A program made the position numbers and the translations under genes. DNA of 64,000 nt from Dichetophora obliterata (lineage: Eukaryota > Arthropoda > Insecta > Diptera > Sciomyzidae), in NCBI GenBank assembly GCA_963920525.1, contig OY986436.1:91475868-91539867 (forward strand), written 5' to 3'. Below are positions 21,471-33,386 of the stretch, one piece after another. Below the pieces are notes generated by a model. It was given only the letters and a program-made list of their open reading frames with translations. It did no database searches and had not been told where the DNA came from. How positions within the stretch are numbered: the first letter of the stretch is position 1; each line of letters begins with the position of its first letter.

Positions 21471-21609
21471 AATTTAATGAATCAAAGAAAAGTTAAAAAT
21501 AAGCACATAGCTAGTCAACAGCAGCAAACTACAACTTCTTTAGCTGCTTTTGACAACTACCAATCGCCAAAAAACTGTCACGGCTACCTTATCAAATAAT
21601 TATATCATG
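21471..21609 (+). mobile_element. P-like MITE copy 2, right part
   Basis: Resumes the MITE interrupted at 13369 (AATTTAATGAATCAAAG onward) and ends ATATCATG, matching the right half of the intact copy at 24079-24400. Joining 13194-13369 with 21475-21609 would restore an element of about the same length as the other two copies. Confidence 0.85.
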
Positions 21610-21946
21610 TAATTACCCAGGTAGTGTTGACCAGAGATAAAGAGATGGGAAATTCTGTTGGGGAGGGATAGCACTGTGATCAGTTTTACTTTAAATTGGC
21701 TCCAATACTAACAAAAAACATTTATATGTGGTCGTAAAAACAACGGAAAACAACCCTGGCTTATGGTAAATTGAAGAATTTCACCATTTACGTTTGAGGT
21801 CCGATAACTGTAAAACTGCATATTATTGGAACAAACAGGTAACAAAAGATATACCACAAAAGACTTCGGAAAAGCAATGGAAAACATCCCTGAAACATCA
21901 TGGTGAAATTTTCTTAGAATAATTACACCATAGGAATAAGTCCAAG

Positions 21947-23870
21947 CAGTGTTACCGTTACGAAAAATTTATGGATACTTTTTTAAGCCTCATATATGCA
22001 TATATATTTTTATTTGAAGAAATATAAAAAAATACAATAGCAACCCATTTAACTTATATTACACTAAACTGAATAAGCTATTAAATTACTTTTTTATGTA
22101 TTTATATATATATTATTTTGTATCATAGCTGTAAATTAATTATAACTAATCGTATTCATTAGCAATTCGATTAATTTTTTAAAAATGTGGTGTAATTGAT
22201 TAAGTACAATTCTTTTCTGTTTGTAATCGTAGTATAATAATAACAATAAAAATAATGACGATTACTTTAGATTACGAAAATAACCAAAAAGAATTAAAAG
22301 TAATCAAGAAAAATAATCTGAATACTTTTAGAAATTATTTTCTTTCTTTTGATTATTTAATTATTTTATTCTTTTTGATTATTTCATAAATTTCAGTCTA
22401 ATATACTAAAAATTTTGTTAAATTTTATTGATAAACAAACATAGATAGTATGTTTAATTACTAAACAAAGATTGTCAAAAAAAAAGATCGAGAAAAATGC
22501 ATTACAACATTCGCTCTGTTAATTTTGTCAAGCACTTTGTTTCTTCTCTCTTGTTTTTTGAAAATATTTTTAATGATTATATACATATCTATGTTTATTT
22601 ATGAATAAAATTTTACAAAATATTCCGTACTTTAAAATAAAACTCTTAAAATAATCAAACAGAACTAAAGTAGTAGTAGTACTTTATTGAGTCTTTAATA
22701 AATCGATATTGCAATATTTATATACATAAACAGTTATTTGTTTTTGTTAGCTTAGCTGCTGTAATGCAATGCCTGCCTGTTCTGTTACACTATTAAGTAA
22801 ATTAATAAATCGAAAGCCACTTGGCTACAATATTATTACAGAATAATTTACTCAAACAGAATCAAAAATAATTTCTAAAAGTAGTCGGATAATTTTTTCT
22901 TGATAACTTTTGATTGTTTTCGACTATTTTCGTAATTCCAAGCAGTCGTAGTTATTTTTCAATTTTAAAATATAATCTCATTGTTACTAATCGTAATCAC
23001 AATTAAACAGCTATGTTTTTTATCTTCTTTTTCTTCTAAACCTTTTTTTTTAATATTTCAAGAGTATATTTTTTGCGAATATACTGTTAAAGTTTCGTAA
23101 GGATACTGACGTTATCTCTGCTTTTATAGCCGTTTAAGTTGGTATCGAGCGCACAGCAAAAATACCATATTTACTCTATTTACACTCATTTATCTCAAAA
23201 CTACTTTTTTCAGCAATGTGTTGTAGCGAAAACAAAAACTATTCAGCCGAATCATCTCAAATTTTAATATGTTATTCACATTAGTGGCTTTCGCTATCAA
23301 AATTTAAAAAATCGTATATTTTACACTGAATAACCTGCAAAAAACCTTTTTTTAAAACTTAAATTTAAAAAACGCGTCATTCTGCCAATTTTCAGTATTT
23401 TTTCTAGTCCCGGCCATAGCTGAACTCATAGTTATTAATTATATTCTTGATTTTAATTAAATATCAACAACAATAATAAATATCAGTAACAGCGCCGAAG
23501 CTCTTTCTTTGAAAGGCTCTCATTGAGCACCATTTTGAACACAATTAAAGTTTTATGGGTGTTACAATATACTTTTAAAGTTGAAATATCGTTGTTCATT
23601 ATTTTAACTTTTTAAAAAATAAATCCAAAAAATACTTCATATATTCAAGCACTAGGTGTTAATGTTATTATTTTATATATGTACATGTTTTGTTTCTTAA
23701 TATTACATTTTTACAAAGCTATTTTTTAGTCTTCAAATTAAACAAATAAAATTGTTATTAAAGCTTAAAAAATTGGGTTTCGTTACTTTAATATGAGGAT
23801 ACTTTTTTTTGAAGTGGATACATGTGACCTTTTCATTGGTACTTTTTTTATAATCGTCGCGGCAACACTG
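21947..23870. mobile_element. hAT-like element of the GTATCC family, inserted in the outer element
   Basis: Ends CAGTGTTACCG and (complement) CAGTGTTGCCG. The subterminal DNA repeats the word GGATAC / GTATCC. The interior near 23600-23870 matches, in reverse, the element at 43413-44178 (CCCAATTTTTTAAGC, CGTCGCGGCAACACTG). No matching 8-bp flanks could be found, so the boundaries rest on similarity to the other copy. It hosts the inverted-repeat element at 22124-23015. Confidence 0.65.
22124..23015. mobile_element. Inverted-repeat element rich in AATCAAAA, innermost of the nest
   Basis: Left end CATAGCTGTAAATTAATTAT, right end complement CATAGCTGTTTAATTGTGAT. The arms contain many AATCAAAA / TTTTGATT words and GATTACG. 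It is related to the foldback element at 42481-44350 and a fragment near 47150-47190 (GTAATCATTACTTAACAGCT). The centre has no gene. The target duplication is not visible. Confidence 0.6.
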
Positions 23871-24078
23871 ATCTGAGGTGGTCTCACGTACACAATAAAT
23901 GAGTTTCACCAAAGTACATAAAACAAAATGAAATCATATGTTTTGACGTCACAAAATTTAAGTTTCCTTTCTCTTTATCTCTGGTATTGACAGTTTTTAT
24001 GAAAAAAATAAACTGTCAAAAAATTTACTCAAAGAGAGCGCTTTCAATCGACCATTGTAAATAAGTGAAAACATAACC

Positions 24079-24400
24079 CATGGCACAACTATTGACAAGG
24101 TAGTAGCGTAGACTGGCTTTTTTCTCACGAGCGGCGATGGGTAGTTGTCAAAATTAGCTGTTCATGCAATTAATCAAAGAAATGTGAAAAAATAAGCCAC
24201 GACTTAAACATAGCTAGTCAACCGCAGCAAACTAAAAACATTCCAATAAACTTCGCGAACAAATTTAATGAATCAAATAAAAGTTAAAAATAAGCACATA
24301 GCTAGTCAACAGCAGCAAACTACAACTTTCTTAGCTGTTTTTGATAACTACCAATCGCCAAAAAACTGTCACGGCTACCTAGTCAAATAATTATACCATG
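24079..24400 (+). mobile_element. P-like MITE copy 3, uninterrupted (322 bp, perfect 8-bp TSD)
   Basis: Starts CATGGCACAACTATTGACAA and ends AATTATACCATG, flanked by a perfect 8-bp direct repeat ACATAACC at 24071-24078 and 24401-24408. Its middle (GCGAACAAATTTAATGAATC) is the continuous version of the sequence split by the Gypsy element in copy 2. It thus serves as the empty site. Confidence 0.9.
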
Positions 24401-24591
24401 ACATAACCAATGCTAAAAATGTTGAAGTGAAAAAATAGAGCAACCTCAGCAGCTGCAGATGCATATGTTCCAAATAAAATAAATATCCATTAAAAGTGAT
24501 GTATTTTTGGAAGGTAAAGAATATGTTTTGGCCATGATATATTTATTACATTTTATCTTATTTTACGGCGAGTTTGAGTGACTTAACTTAA

Positions 24592-24786
24592 GTGGGCAGC
24601 TGTGCTGCTATAGTGGAGACAGCGGTCGATTATTTGTCAAAGGAGCTGTTCTGGAGCTATTCATGTGTGCCGGATGATGAAGAATATGAACCAACAGCTG
24701 AGAAGCTAGAAAGTTTGTACACCATGCTCAAAAGTGGAGCCATACCAGAGCTGCAGTGGCAGTGTCCTTGTAGAAGAGCACCTTAG
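24592..24786 (+). pseudogene. Possible PAGR1/PA1-like gene fragment
   Basis: Open stretch of about 64 codons beginning after an in-frame TAA. It contains CVPDDEEYEPTAEKLESLYT followed by MLKSGAIPELQWQCP and RRAP. The pattern acidic patch, E-x-L-x-x-L-Y-x-x-L, G-x-x-E-L-Q, R-R-x-P recalls the conserved centre of PAXIP1-associated glutamate-rich protein 1 (PAGR1/PA1), a histone-methyltransferase complex subunit. This is from memory and not verified. There is no ATG and no splice evidence, and the reading ends at TAG 24784. Less A+T-rich than its surroundings. It could be a retroposed fragment, an exon piece captured by a transposon, or chance similarity. Confidence 0.3.
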
Positions 24787-25287
24787 CGCAAGCACTATGG
24801 CCGAAATAAAATAAATATAAAAAAATGATCTTTCGCACAAATCACATACGATTTTTGTACAACTTCTACGATTTTAAATTTTTATTTGTTTATTTTGAAC
24901 GCACAAAAATTCTTATTTGATTTTTATGATTTTAGTTTTCGTTGCTTTCTTTTTCGATTTCTTTCACTAACATCTGTTTTTATTTATTATTATTATTATT
25001 CTTTATTCTCATAGTAAAAAGTTTTGACAATATTATTAAAAATACAATCACTAGTACAATTATTACTTATAACCTGTTTTGGACAGGTTATGTTTTTCTT
25101 TTGAAGAGAAAATAAGCAGTTGTCAACACTACCTGGATAATTCTGCCTTGACTTCCAGCTACTTGAATCGAGTACGGGAACAAACCTCAAATGTTGGTTT
25201 ATATTTTTCTTAACTGGCGATGCCCTCTTGCGTTAAACATGAAACTCAGTACAAAAATTGTATCACATACAAGAACTTTATATTTAA
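24787..25287. other. AT-rich intergenic DNA
   Basis: No gene seen. A short TTA microsatellite lies near 24981-25000. 25213-25275 is the second copy of the repeat at 12935-12990. Confidence 0.5.
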
Positions 25288-25710
25288 TTAGGGTATACAC
25301 TTCACTTCGTAATTTTCCGAAATCGCAAATTTACGACGAGCTGAAGTGAGAGACTGCTTTTAAATTTTTTCCGAAATATTTGTCAAACTGACAACGCGCA
25401 AAATGTTAATTTATTGAAACCTTTGTCGTTGCCGTTTAATTGTGAAAATGCCGAAAATAAGTGAAAAGACTAAATTATATGAAATTTTATTGTAGAAGAC
25501 CGTTTAGGATGTTGTTTTTATCATGAAACACAGTTGCTTGAGTGCACTGAACACATCTTTTCTTCGCAAAGTTCCGACGATTATTTTTCCTCAACTCAGT
25601 AGATGATTAAATTTAAGCAATCTTTCGGGAAAACCAGAACAACAACAATTGTACTGAAATTTTTGTAAAATTCCGATTTCGGAAAATTACAAAGTGAAGT
25701 GTATACCTAA
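25288..25710. mobile_element. MITE with GGTATACACTTCACTT terminal inverted repeats (423 bp)
   Basis: The left end TTAGGGTATACACTTCACTT continues as CGTAATTTTCCGAAATCG. The complement of the right end, TTAGGTATACACTTCACTT, continues as TGTAATTTTCCGAAATCG. The inverted repeats are therefore about 40 bp with few mismatches. The terminal TTA/TAA may be part of the repeat or a 3-bp target duplication, so the class (PIF/Harbinger-like or Tc1-like) is undecided. No ORF. Confidence 0.75.
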
Positions 25711-27387
25711 TGTTACCAACTATACTTACTTTGTAAGTATCATACTTATTTTCAGTTTCATATACTTTTTAAAATTCCATACTTATTTTTAAAAGTTATA
25801 CTTATTTATGCTTACTTTTCAGCTCCGGTTGAACGTGTTTGCAAAAGCGGAAAAAGTATGGAAATTGGAGTCAACAGCGTTTAAAATACAGAATCCGGAG
25901 TCAATTTTATTTGTTAAAAATTATGTAAATTGAATACAGCTGTATCGATTCTTACAATTTCTTAAAGAGAAGACCTGACATATTAAACAACATTTCAAGC
26001 CAAGACAAATACGATTTCAAGCAAAAAGAAAAAAAAAATCAGTTAATGTAGCACTTCAATTCAGCCAGGCCACGATTTCCACGCGGGTTGTCCCGATTTT
26101 CAGATTAATAATGTGCGTCCCGGAAGACCTTAAGCGGGACTCCAAATGTCCCGATTTTCCGAAACACAATTTAATTTTTTATTATTTTTATTACTTTTTA
26201 AAAAGATTTTCTATGTTTTTATTTCTGCATCACTAAATTTGTACAGGTATTCTTTTTCACTTACAGTTTGTATGTATCCATTTGAAGAGCAGCCAGAGGC
26301 AGTTCAAGAGCTGCCAATAAAACTTGAAAAACGCACTGTTTGGTGTGGTTTTATTTCCTTAGGTAGTAAAATATATTTTCTAAAGCTGCATATCGCTCTT
26401 TTTCTACAAAGAAGTTTACTCAAATAAATCGATTTTCAGTAAACGTATTTTAAGTTTTTTTATTCTCAACGTCCCAGCAAAAAAAGTGCTTCCAAAAGAA
26501 GCTAAAGAGGAAGGGAAAGTCCATCCTTGAATTCCATCCCTTCCACTTTCATACCAAGAAGGCATTCTTTTAACATATGCATGTCATTGGGAGGAATGCT
26601 TTCCTTAGGCTTCTCTAGAAGTGCTTCTAGGACTTTTTCAATGGAAGATTTCTTTCAGCCCTTCAATCAAAGGATTCTAGTAGGTGTTTTTCAGGAGAAC
26701 TTTAAGAAGGCATTCAATGGACTGGAATGGTTTTTGTGGTTTGGGAGTTAAAAAATCCCTGGGAAATATCCCTTTTCTCGAAAATCTAGACTAGTGATTT
26801 TGGTGATGGAAATGAAACGTGTTTGGGTTTTGTGGGGCTTTAAAAAAATTACACGTTAAATATAATTTTTCCTGATTTTCAAAGCATTTTGGTGTTGTAA
26901 GTAGTAAGTTGTTGGGTTTCATTGGGAGTTTAAAAAATCCCACGGAAAATATCTAAAACATATATTATAATTATAAATAATTTTTGTACTTTAATTGAAT
27001 TGAAATGCCATTTGAATGTCTTCCAGAAGGATTTCATAAAAATGTTGCCAACTGTTGTCTGCGCTGAATGCGACCAATGATAGTTGGTTACTCTGAAAAT
27101 AAAATGTCGCACGGGTGAAAATAAAAAGCCACTGACAAATAAAACAAGTGTAAAAATTGTCAAACTTTGTTTGACGATATATAATAAAATAAGAGCATGC
27201 ATGTAATTATTTGAATGTTCAACATATTCCTTTATCACAACTTAATGACTAAAATGTTAAAACACTCAATCCATACATTATTTTTCTTGTTTGCAAACGA
27301 AGTTCCAGCAGAAAAAAACAGAAAAAGAAGAAGATCGTTCCATTTTTAAATCTCTCCATGAATGGCGGAGGTATGAGTAAAGGCAAA
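25711..27387. other. Intergenic DNA with a repeat segment
   Basis: No credible gene; short ORFs at 26146-26427 and 26527-26751 show no family motif. 27010-27205 (with GTTGCCAACT, AAAAGCCACTGACAAATA and TTGTCAAACTTTG) is an inverted copy of 30222-30385 inside the foldback element at 29632-32125. Confidence 0.5.
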
Positions 27388-27702
27388 TTTTTCAAAAATG
27401 TTGACAAATGCAACAACTGAAGAAATATAAACCAATAAAACCAATATAGACGAATATAAAGCGAATTAATAATAAGTTTTAATTTTTTATATTAATTCAA
27501 TAATGAAATAATTTCAATAAATTACTTTAAGGTATTTATGTATTTTTGATATGGTCACACTTTTGCTTAAAAGAAATAGTTTCAGTAAAATAACAAAATT
27601 TTTCAAAAATTTTTCAAAAATGTTGACAAATGCAACAACTGAAGAAATATAAACCAATAAAACCAATATAGACCAATATAAAGCGAATTAATAATAAGTT
27701 TT
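27388..27702 (+). repeat. Near-identical direct repeats of about 93 bp flanking a foldback-arm fragment
   Basis: 27388-27480 and 27608-27702 are almost the same (from TTTTTCAAAAATGTTGACAA to AATTAATAATAAGTTTT). The segment between them (TATTAATTCAATAATGAAAT through AAGAAATAGTTTCAGTAA) matches the arms of the element at 29632-32125. It looks like a tandem duplication or a deletion product of an insertion. Confidence 0.75.
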
Positions 27703-27860
27703 GGTTGCAAACATCTTATTGCAACCTAACTTAAGTATTGAAATACTAACAAACAGATTATATGCATTAATTTCAGGAGTTGCGAAGTGATTTCTTTGTA
27801 AGCTTGCGGCCGATTAAGAACAAGAGTGACGATGAGGGTTGATTTTTTTATGCACATATA

Positions 27861-28727
27861 CAGTCATGTGAAAATAAATAGGGACACCTGTATTTTTATA
27901 TTTAAAGCTGCATGAATTACATACAGGGTGCAACAGATATAGCATTAATTCCCTCGGGTGGTGGTTCCTGCTGATAAGGCGAGCATAAAACTTTATGGAG
28001 TTTCCTCCCACATTGTAAAACTTTCAAGATACAGGGTGTTTTACGGTTTTGGTACGTGTTTAGTATAATTGATCTGGAATCTAAGCTACTCAAAATAAAA
28101 TAAAAAATAGTATTTTCTATTTTAGAAAAATATCAACTTTTTCATCAGTATGTCAAACACTTTCGTGTCATGTGTTGTAGCGGAGCTAAAATTTTGAGAT
28201 TATCCAACGAAATATCAACAAATTTTGTATCTTTTCTTTTAGCGGAGCTGTTATCATCCAAAGTATGAATTTAGAAAAAACTGTTGACTAAGTGTATTTT
28301 AACATGAAAAACAGAGATTTTAAATTTTGACGATTACAGCTCCGCTAAAGCAAAAGATACAAAATTTGTTGATATTTCGTTTGAAAATCTCAAAATTTTA
28401 GCTCCGCTGCAGCACATGATACGAAACTGGTTGATATATTAATGGAAAAGTTGATATTTTTTCTAAAATACAAAATATTATTTATTATTTTATGGTGAGT
28501 AGTTTAGATTCTAGATCAATAATACTAAGCACGTACCAAAACCGTAAAACACCCTGTATTTTGAAAGTTTTACAATGTGGGAGGAAACTCCCTAAATTTT
28601 TATGCTCGCCTTATCAGGACGAACCACCACCCTAGGGAATTAATGCTATATCTGTTGCACCCTGTATGTAATTCATACAGCTTTAAATATTAAAATACAG
28701 GTGTCCCTATTTATTTTCACATGACTG
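27861..28727. mobile_element. Palindromic Tc1/mariner-like MITE (867 bp, TA target)
   Basis: Starts CAGTCATGTGAAAATAAATA and ends with its complement, with TA at 27859-27860 and 28728-28729. Nearly the whole element is a palindrome with arms of about 400 bp. Conserved blocks in both arms include GGGTGTTTTACGGTTTTGGT and TAGCGGAGCTAAAATTTTGA. The terminus resembles Tc1-family ends (CAGT...AAAATAAATAGGGACACC). There is no transposase gene. A truncated copy lies at 57996-58502. Confidence 0.88.
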
Positions 28728-29631
28728 TATATGCAAACATTTTTTGAGGTTATGTTTTCTAAGTTTCCTATCTTGTTATCTTTGCTGTCTGTATTGATGA
28801 CGAGAGTTATTCGGAAAAAGACGATGACGCAAACCAAAGATTTACCCTCTTCTAAAATCGTTCAACGAGCCTAAAGCAGTTTTCACTTCAAAAATCTGTG
28901 ATTCCGCTAAAAGGCTATAATGATTAAAGATACTTTAAAATACCATTGAATGATTCCAATCTCACTTCAAGAGTTGGAAGCAAAGCAATTCTCTTTGTAT
29001 GAAAAGACTGATGTTATATTGAGACAAAAAAATGTACATGTAGAACACTAATGCATTGAAATCGTAATATATCACTTTATTTGCTGAAATAATGTTATTG
29101 TTTATTAAAGTTTGACCCAATTTTCTTTAAAGCCTCATTAATTAATAAATAATATTGTTCAATTAAAACATACTACACATATATATATATACTATTGGTC
29201 ATATAATACAAAGAACAACGGTATGAGACGAGAATGCCCGTTCTGGCGCGCCGACGTCAGGCACCGCGCGAGTTTATTTAATTTTTTTGCAATAGTAATA
29301 ATCATTTCTCCATCGATAAAAAAATGTTTATTGTTATTGTAAATGTTTTATGTAAAATTTGATGTTGAATACGATGGTTATGTTTAAAACACGCTAAGTG
29401 GTGGATAAGATTGGTTAAAATTTATTTAAACATTGGAACTGTGTATAACAATACGAATTTTTTTATAAATTTTTTTAAACTATTTTTTTCTTCAAACTCC
29501 CTTTTTTTTTTCAAAATGAAATAAAAAAGTTGTTTCTAGCTTAAACAGAACCGAAGTTATGAATTTTTGAAAATTAGTCTCCAAGTCACGAAAATCTCAA
29601 ACTTTTAACGCCCTCTAATTTAAAAAAAAAG
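28728..29631. other. Intergenic DNA without a recognisable gene
   Basis: Mostly AT-rich. A short GC-rich patch near 29220-29275 (CGTTCTGGCGCGCCGACGTC) stands out from the surroundings but has no assignable feature. Confidence 0.5.
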
Positions 29632-32125
29632 TATAGCAGTGAGAGGACTGCCGACAGAAGCGAAAACCAATATATAAAATATTAGTATTCCCTGGAAGAC
29701 TTTGTCCTGCCACGGACCGCCTTACTGCTATATAAGAATTTTCATGCTAATGGGGGGTTTCGCACTATCCTACGTGTAGGATGGACTTGAGAGGTCGAAC
29801 GGGCATGTAGGATGTGCGAAAGCTCATACTGCAGTCCGTCCTACATGTAGGATGAAATAAAAAAGTTTTAAAAGTTCCGCTCTGATCTTGTTCTTCTCTG
29901 TGCGTCCTTGTTTGTAGATTTCCTTGGTAATTGTCGTTGGCGCAGTTATCTGGAAATTTTTTGTAGACGTTGTGAATTCTAATCGTGTAGCTACAGTCGG
30001 CATATGAAATTAGAATTATTTTTGTTAAGAGCTTATAACAATTTATTAAATTTTTTATATATTACTGAAACTATTTCTTTTAAGCAAAAGTACTTATAAT
30101 TAAAGTAATTTATTGAAATTATTTCATTATTGAATTAATATAAAAAATTAAAACTTATTTATATCTGTTTATATCATTACACTAACACAATATACATGTT
30201 CACCATATCTATATTGCGTTGTGTATTTTATTTTATTACATATCGTCAAAGAAAGTTTGACAATTTTCACACTTGTTGTATTTGTCAGTGGCTTTTTATT
30301 TTCACCACTGCGCCATTTTATTATCAGAGTTGCCAACTATCATTGTTTTATTAATAAATTTTTTCATAAAGGGTGTGTGTCAAAGGAAACTTTTCAGTCG
30401 TGGTAGGATAGAAAATATCAGGTTGAATAAAATTTGTGTGTGTTGAAATAAATTTGTCTCTTTTGCAGTGTCAAATGGACGATGAAATTTTGACAATTGC
30501 AAATTTTGACGTTTCACATTTCGGTCGTGTTATAGCGCAAATATTTTATTTTATTTGCATTTTATCAATTTGCGACATATTTAATTCGAGTGCCTGTACT
30601 TGCAACATATTTCGTAAACTTGTAATATTGTAAACTTGAAAAACTTTAAAAATAACAAATTAATGAAAAAAATGAACGAAAGTGCTTGAGTTTGTGTGTG
30701 CGTGTGTGTGGGCCAACGGTCTCCAACATCAGCAAGTGCAGCAAAGTTAAATTGGCTTTCTTTGCTGACGAGCGTCCTCCAAGTGCCACCACCAGCAAAT
30801 GCAGTGCAAAATTTGTTGCTAGCCAACATCCTCTAAGTGCCATCACCAATAGCACAAGAAAGTGCTAAGTGCTTGCTAGCAGGCAAACAGAAAATATAGC
30901 ATGCAAAGTACTGTTTAGTTTACGCCGCCAATTCGGTTCATCCCCTCTAACGCTGCGCAACCGCTAGGATCTTGTTATTCTCTTTGCGTTGTTGTTGTAA
31001 ATATGCTAAGTAGTTATTATTGTACAGTAAGCTTTAATTTTTTATGGATGTTTATTTGTAGCTACAGTCAGCATATGACATCGAACTAGTTTAGAAAATA
31101 GTTTATACATATGAATTAAAGAGTATATATAATATTGGTAAATCTATTTGTTTTTAGTAAAAGTGTTACCGTATCGGAAAAACATATATATATATATGTA
31201 TATATATTATATAGTATAGTATAGAACGATTAGTATAGTATAGTATATACATATTTACATATATATAGTTCATATATATGAACAATTTAGCTCATTGAGG
31301 AAATTTAAAGAATATTTATGTATATTTATATAATAACAACTACGTATTAAACCTGCATAATAATTAATATTTTCAGTAGTAATTGAATAACTAAAGTCTG
31401 CTTATCCTAAGCATTCTATTTTTTAAAACTGTTTAGCTTTAATTTCTTTTATGAATTATATATAATTTATAAGCTATAGATATTTCTTAATTTTAGAATA
31501 TGCTATTTTTAATGCACAACGCAATATAGATATGGTGAACATGTATATTGTGTTAGTGTAATGATATAAATAGATATAAATAAGCTTTAATTTCTTATAT
31601 TAATTCAATAATGAAATAATTTAAATAAATTACTTTAATTATATGTATTTTTGATATGGTAACACTTTTGCTTAAAAGAAATAGTTTCAGTAATATATAA
31701 AAAATTTAATATATTGTTATAAGCTCTTAACAAAACAATTCTAATTTCATATGCAGACTGTAGCTACACAATTACAATTTACAACGTCTACAAAAAATTT
31801 CCAGATAACTGCGCCAACAACAATTACCAAGGAAATCTACAAACAAGGACGCACAGAGAAGAACAAGATCTGAGCGGATATTTTAGAACTTTTTGATTTT
31901 CATCCTACATGTAGGACGGGCTGCAGTATGAGCTTTCGCACATCCTACATGCCCGTTCGACCTCTCAAGTCCATCCTACACGTAGGATAGTGCGAAACCC
32001 CCCATTAGCATGAAAATTCTTATATAGCAGTAAGGCGGTCCGTGGCAGGACAATGTCTTCCAGGGAATACTAATATTTTATATATTGGTTTTCGCTTCGG
32101 TCGGCAGTCCCCTCATTGCTATACT
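29632..32125. mobile_element. Foldback-type element with about 600-bp arms (2.5 kb)
   Basis: 29632-30225 and 31515-32125 are inverted copies, beginning TATAGCAGTGAGAGGACTGC and ending CTCATTGCTATA. Each arm carries GGGGGGTTTCGCACTATCCT and several TCCTAC(A/G)TGTAGGA palindromes, then a segment ending ATATTGCGTTGTG. The roughly 1.3-kb centre has only small unassigned ORFs (for example 30436-30633) and a TA-rich block at 31180-31290. The flanking A/T runs are also complementary, so exact ends and target duplication (possibly TA) are uncertain. Parts recur at 27480-27600 and 46405-46560. Confidence 0.75.
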
Positions 32126-32599
32126 TTTTTTTATATAAATGTAGTTAAAAAAGCCAACTGCTTCGTTGCTTCACTCATATTTAACTCCAGCCACAGTTCC
32201 TTGATTTTCGTGTCCATTTGCTATGTGCTGCTCGCTGCATTACGGGCGGTATGCAACTCTGAAGACTGTTGACAGTTGTGACTACTGTTGTTGTGATGAT
32301 GTTCATGCTGCTGTTATTTCTGCTTCTGATTATTACTATGTCGATGATGATGCTGATGATGGTGACTAGACTTGCAATCTAGATTTTTTTATTGCCAGCG
32401 AAACCAAGAGTGGCACAATGGCGGATATGCAAAAATTTGATATGCTTCTTAACAATGATATCTTCTCTTTCTTTCACATGCATTTGCTTAAATGTTCATG
32501 TTTTTTCCTTGTTCATCAAATTTTGACACTGAATGAGTATGAGAATGTGGTTGTAAACAGAAAAATGTAAGTGTTGGAGTTTCGGTTACCCATTTTTTG

Positions 32600-33386
32600 T
32601 AGGGACATCGATTTAGTTGATCCACATTGGCCTGAAGTGTACCCACTAAAAGACACAGAAACTGCCACAATTATAGAGATTTTCAAGAGAGAATTCATTT
32701 CACGCTTCAGGGTTCCGCTCGAAATTACTTCAGATCGCGGACTTTAATATATCTTCAACATGTTTAAACAGTTTATTAAATGCATAGGTAGCCATCATAA
32801 AATGACCTCCCCATACCATCCTCAAGCCAATGGAATCTTAGAACGCTTCCACAGGCAATTAAAGGCATCACTCATGGCAAGCAACAACCAGAAGAATTGG
32901 TATTCAGAAATTCCCATAATTCTGTTAGGTTTAAGATCAACGGTTAAGGAAGACATCAGAACATCTCCTGCCGAAATGGTTTTTGGGCAGAGTGTGAAAC
33001 TGCCGCGGTAGCTAGTAGCACATAGCAACCCAACGGGCAGCTCATCAGAAATTTTGTCAGCGCCTAAAGAAAAGACTAAAAACACTCCGTCAGACAGCAA
33101 GTTTCACATAAAATCAGATCAACAGTACATAGCTCAGGCGTTGAGCAGTTGTAAATTTGTATTTATTCGTAATGATTCCATCAGGCACACATTCCAAAAT
33201 CCATACGACGGCCCTTTCAAAGTGGTAGACAAAACTCCAAAATACTTTACAATTTTAAAAGGAAACAATACTATAACAGTAAGAATAGACAGACTTAAAC
33301 CAGCACTCTTAGATTCAGAAACTTCACAGACACAACAACCCAAACCACACACAAACCAAAAAAGAAAGTACACTTCAATTTTTTAG
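32600..33386 (+). pseudogene. Gypsy-type integrase C-terminal remnant (second LTR element)
   Basis: Broken reading frames give WPEVYPLKDTETATIIEIF, LEITSDRGL (catalytic Asp region), then a stop. Next come SPYHPQANGILERFHRQL (catalytic Glu in NGILERFHR) and SPAEMVFGQSVKLP. After another stop a last block has FVFIRNDSIRHTFQ, PYDGPFKVVDKTPKYF and IDRLKPA. The YDGPFKV...IDRLKPA tail is characteristic of the CsRn1/Kabuki-like Gypsy lineage, different from the element at 13370. The N-terminal zinc finger, first Asp and RT are missing. A stop at 32744-32746 and a shift around 33010-33050 inactivate it. No flanking LTR is identified. Confidence 0.85.

Larger units (their letters stand above)
21632..23983. 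mobile_element. hAT-type non-autonomous element, outer shell of a three-level nest
   Basis: Starts CAGAGATAAAGAGA and ends TCTCTTTATCTCTG, a perfect 14-bp inverted repeat. The flanks GTGTTGAC (21624-21631) and GTATTGAC (23984-23991) match at 7 of 8. A CAGAG-type terminus with an 8-bp duplication is typical of hAT. Its own sequence is confined to 21632-21946 and 23871-23983; the interior is a second element. No transposase is present. Confidence 0.75.
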
